42,997 bases of DNA from Candidatus Dadabacteria bacterium (lineage in GTDB: Bacteria; Desulfobacterota_D; UBA1144; Nemesobacterales; UBA2774). Location of the stretch: assembly GCA_020849425.1 (NCBI GenBank), contig JADLGH010000070.1, forward strand, positions 1 through 42,997, given 5' to 3'. The notes beneath the pieces are model-generated. The model was not told the origin of the DNA and searched no databases. It saw only the letters and a program-made list of their open reading frames with translations. Positions within the stretch are counted from its first letter, which is position 1, and the number at the start of each line of letters is the position of its first letter. A program made the translations under genes and the position numbers. Below are positions 40,036 to 42,997 of this stretch, piece after piece.

Positions 40036-41871
40036 ATGGCTATAGTAGGAATAGACCTCGGTACGACCAACTCCTGCGTCGCGATAATCGAGGGCGGGGG
40101 CCCGGTCGTAATCCCCAACGAGGAGGGGAGCAGGGTGACGCCGTCGGTCGTGGCGTTCACGGAAGACAATTCGAAGTTCGCCGGGGCGGTCGCCAAGAGG
40201 CAGGGGGTGGTGAACCCGACTACCACGATATTCGGGGTGAAAAGGCTCCTCGGCAGGCGCTGCGACGCACCCGAGGTGAAAAAGGCCATGGACTTCGCCC
40301 CCTACAGCATAGTCCCCAACGAATCGGGCGACGCATGGATAAACATCAACTCCCGCACTTACAGCCCGCAGGAAATCTCCTCGATAGTCCTTTCGAAGAT
40401 GAAGCAGGTGGCCGAGGAATACCTCGGGTACGAGGTGACGGACGCCGTAATAACGGTGCCCGCGCACTTTAACGACCTCCAGCGCCAGGCGACGAAAGAC
40501 GCCGGCAAGATAGCCGGTCTTAACGTCAGGAGGATAATCAACGAGCCCACGGCGGCCGCGCTCGCATACGGCTTCGACAAAATAGGCGACAAGAGGATAG
40601 CCGTATTCGACCTCGGCGGGGGCACGTTCGATATAACTATTCTCGAGATAGCGAACGGCGTTTTCGAGGTGAAGTCCACGAGCGGGGATACGTTCCTCGG
40701 CGGCGACGACTTCGACCAGAAGCTCGTCGAGCTTGTCCTAGAGGATTTCCGGAAGCAGCACGACATCGACCTCCGCGAGGACAAGATGGCCCTTCAGCGC
40801 ATAAGGGAGACCTGCGAGAAGGCCAAGCACGAGCTGTCGTCCGTCGAGGAAACGGTTATAAACCTCCCGTTTATCGCCGTCGACCAGGCGGGGCCTAAAC
40901 ACCTTAACTATAGAATCACGAGGCCCGAATTCGAGGAGCTGGTCTCGGACCTCATCGACAGGCTCGAAATACCGTGCAGGCAGGCCATAGAGGACTCGCG
41001 GCTCGACGTCTCGCACATAGACGAGGTCGTCCTCGTCGGCGGCATGACGAGGATGCCGAGGATCCAGGGTAAGGTGAGGGAGATATTCAAGAAAGAGCCG
41101 CAGACGAGGATAAACCCCGAAGAGGTAGTCGCTATAGGGGCCGCGGTGCAGGGCGGGGTCCTCGAAGGCAAGGTGGACGAGGTTCTTCTCCTGGACGTGG
41201 TGCCTCTTTCGCTCGGCGTCGAAACCAAGGGCGGCCTTTTCACCAAAATCATCGAAAGGAACACCACCATCCCCACGAAGCGGAGCCGGGTATTTACGAC
41301 CGCCTTCGACAACCAGGACTTCGTCGGCATACACGTCCTCCAGGGCGAAAGGGAGATGGTGGACGACAACATCTCGCTCGCCAACTTCAACCTCATCGGC
41401 ATCCCGCCCGCGCCGAGGGGCATGCCGCAGATCGAGGTATCGTTCGAAGTAGACGCCGACGGCATACTGCACGTCTCGGCGAAAGACCTCGGAACAGGGA
41501 AGAAGCAGGCGATAAACGTCGTCACTTCGGGCGGGCTCTCGGACAGCGAGATACACAAGATCATAGAAGAGAGCAGGGAAAGCAGCGACGCCGACAAGAG
41601 AAAGCGCGACCTCGCGGTTTTGAAGAACGAGGCCGAGGGGCTCTTGTATTCGGTGAAGAAAACCCTGGATTCTTACAGCGACAAGATCGACCCCGAGCTC
41701 AGGGAGCATATAGAGGGATCGGTAAGGGATATGAGGGAGTCGCTCGAAAGCGACGATTACGCCTACGTAAAGGACATGCTCGACCGCCTCAAGAACGCAT
41801 CCTATAAATTCGCCGAAGTCATATATTCCCGGCACGAGAGCTACTCCGAAGCCTTTAACGAAAACGAATAG
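40036..41871 (+). CDS. dnaK: Chaperone protein DnaK (paralog 2)
   Basis: [93 protein letters not shown]; shorter C-terminus than paralog 1. Confidence 0.96.
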   Translation: MAIVGIDLGTTNSCVAIIEGGGPVVIPNEEGSRVTPSVVAFTEDNSKFAGAVAKRQGVVNPTTTIFGVKRLLGRRCDAPEVKKAMDFAPYSIVPNESGDAWININSRTYSPQEISSIVLSKMKQVAEEYLGYEVTDAVITVPAHFNDLQRQATKDAGKIAGLNVRRIINEPTAAALAYGFDKIGDKRIAVFDLGGGTFDITILEIANGVFEVKSTSGDTFLGGDDFDQKLVELVLEDFRKQHDIDLREDKMALQRIRETCEKAKHELSSVEETVINLPFIAVDQAGPKHLNYRITRPEFEELVSDLIDRLEIPCRQAIEDSRLDVSHIDEVVLVGGMTRMPRIQGKVREIFKKEPQTRINPEEVVAIGAAVQGGVLEGKVDEVLLLDVVPLSLGVETKGGLFTKIIERNTTIPTKRSRVFTTAFDNQDFVGIHVLQGEREMVDDNISLANFNLIGIPPAPRGMPQIEVSFEVDADGILHVSAKDLGTGKKQAINVVTSGGLSDSEIHKIIEESRESSDADKRKRDLAVLKNEAEGLLYSVKKTLDSYSDKIDPELREHIEGSVRDMRESLESDDYAYVKDMLDRLKNASYKFAEVIYSRHESYSEAFNENE

Positions 41872-41902
41872 CCTCCCCCGAGACGGGTATTATATTACTC
41901 TT

Positions 41903-42997
41903 ATGAGCACCATAGATTATTACGAGATTCTCGAAGTCGGGCGCAGCGCCACGACCGACGATATAAAACGGGCCTATAAGCGCCTGGCCTTCGAATGGCA
42001 CCCGGACAGAAACCCCGGCAGCCGCGACTGCGAGGAGAGGTTCAAGGTTCTAAACGAGGCCTACCAGGTTTTGAGCAACCCTGACAAGAGGGCCCGGTAC
42101 GACAGCTTCGGGCACATATCGTCCGAGGGGCTCTTCACCGAATTCGACTTCGAGGCCGGTTTCGGCGACATATTCGGCGACCTCATCAACGAGGTCTTCA
42201 GCGGGGCCGCGAGGGGGAAATCACGGAGGGGGAAGGATCTCAGGTATTCGATAGACCTCACGTTCGACGAGTCGCTCACGGGATGCGGGAAGACGATACA
42301 AGTCCCGAGACGGACAGAATGCCCCGAGTGCGACGGCAGCGGCGCCGCCCCGGGCGGAGACATCCCGTGCCAGTCGTGCGGCGGCAGGGGCGAGCTGCAA
42401 TACTCCCAGGGCCTTTTCGCCATACGGCGCACCTGTCCCACGTGCGGGGGCTCGGGAAGGCGCATCGTCAAGGGCTGCATCGAGTGCAACAGCCTCGGAT
42501 ACGCGATTATAGAGCACGATATAACCGTAAAGGTCCCGGCCGGCATTTCCGACGGTGCGCGGCTCAGGATGAGGGGCGAGGGTGACGCCGGGTACATTGG
42601 CAGCGCCAACGGCGACCTTTACATCGACGTTCACGTCGAGGAGCACCCGCTCTTCAGGCGTGAAGGCGACGACCTTCACTGCACGGTGCCTATAAGCTTC
42701 GTGCAGGCGGCCCTCGGCGACGAGATAGAGATACCCGTGCCGGGAGGAAAGAGCACCATAACGATTCCCGCGGGCACGCAGTCGGGACAGACTTTCAGGA
42801 TGAAGGGCAAGGGCGTTCCGAGGCTCGAAGGGCGCGGTGCGGGCGACCTTTACCTGGACATACACGTCGAGGTTCCCGTTAAGCTGAACAGGACCCAGAG
42901 GCTCCTGCTCGAAGAATTCGCCCGGGCGAGCAAAGAGGAAAACGTCCCCATGGCGAAAAGGTTCGTCTCCAGGCTTCAGGAGCTTATCAACAAATAA
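41903..42997 (+). CDS. dnaJ: Chaperone protein DnaJ
   Basis: YYEILEVGRSATTDDIKRAYKRLAFEWHPDRNP; zinc motifs CPECDGSG, CQSCGGRG, CPTCGGSG, CIECNSLG; C-terminal substrate-binding domains. Confidence 0.95.
   Translation: MSTIDYYEILEVGRSATTDDIKRAYKRLAFEWHPDRNPGSRDCEERFKVLNEAYQVLSNPDKRARYDSFGHISSEGLFTEFDFEAGFGDIFGDLINEVFSGAARGKSRRGKDLRYSIDLTFDESLTGCGKTIQVPRRTECPECDGSGAAPGGDIPCQSCGGRGELQYSQGLFAIRRTCPTCGGSGRRIVKGCIECNSLGYAIIEHDITVKVPAGISDGARLRMRGEGDAGYIGSANGDLYIDVHVEEHPLFRREGDDLHCTVPISFVQAALGDEIEIPVPGGKSTITIPAGTQSGQTFRMKGKGVPRLEGRGAGDLYLDIHVEVPVKLNRTQRLLLEEFARASKEENVPMAKRFVSRLQELINK

Overview
This 43-kb GC-rich bacterial chromosomal window is mostly dense housekeeping operons. Left to right it holds: (1) about 1 kb of non-coding DNA with degenerate, hairpin-bearing repeats; (2) mnmA-mtaB-metallophosphoesterase lipoprotein; (3) a reverse-strand MoxR-like AAA+ ATPase and VWA protein pair; (4) an orphan zf-HC2 anti-sigma-like protein, an SH3-domain membrane protein and a convergent YfgM-like TPR protein; (5) NfeD-slipin; (6) a five-gene Dpp/Opp-type ABC transporter; (7) yceD-rpmF-fabD-fabG-acpP-fabF, with plsX and fabH absent; (8) a TCA block acnA-icd-mdh-sdhCAB-sucC, with sucD absent; (9) rpoH-dnaK-rpmE-fusA-like-ppx-grpE-dnaK-dnaJ, with two DnaK paralogs. 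I saw no CRISPR array, prophage, transposase, rRNA or tRNA. The best candidate for something undescribed is the repeat family at about 280-995. It has units of about 112-116 bp, each starting with an ACAC-GTA-GTGT-type hairpin and ending with a short-loop hairpin whose stem sequence changes while pairing is kept. Other notable signals are a perfect 17-bp inverted repeat spanning the acnA stop codon, a 14-bp palindrome next to the icd promoter, and heavy use of ATA and AGG codons even in dnaK. The taxon cannot be assigned from the sequence alone. All names rest on motif and family recognition; no database search was run.
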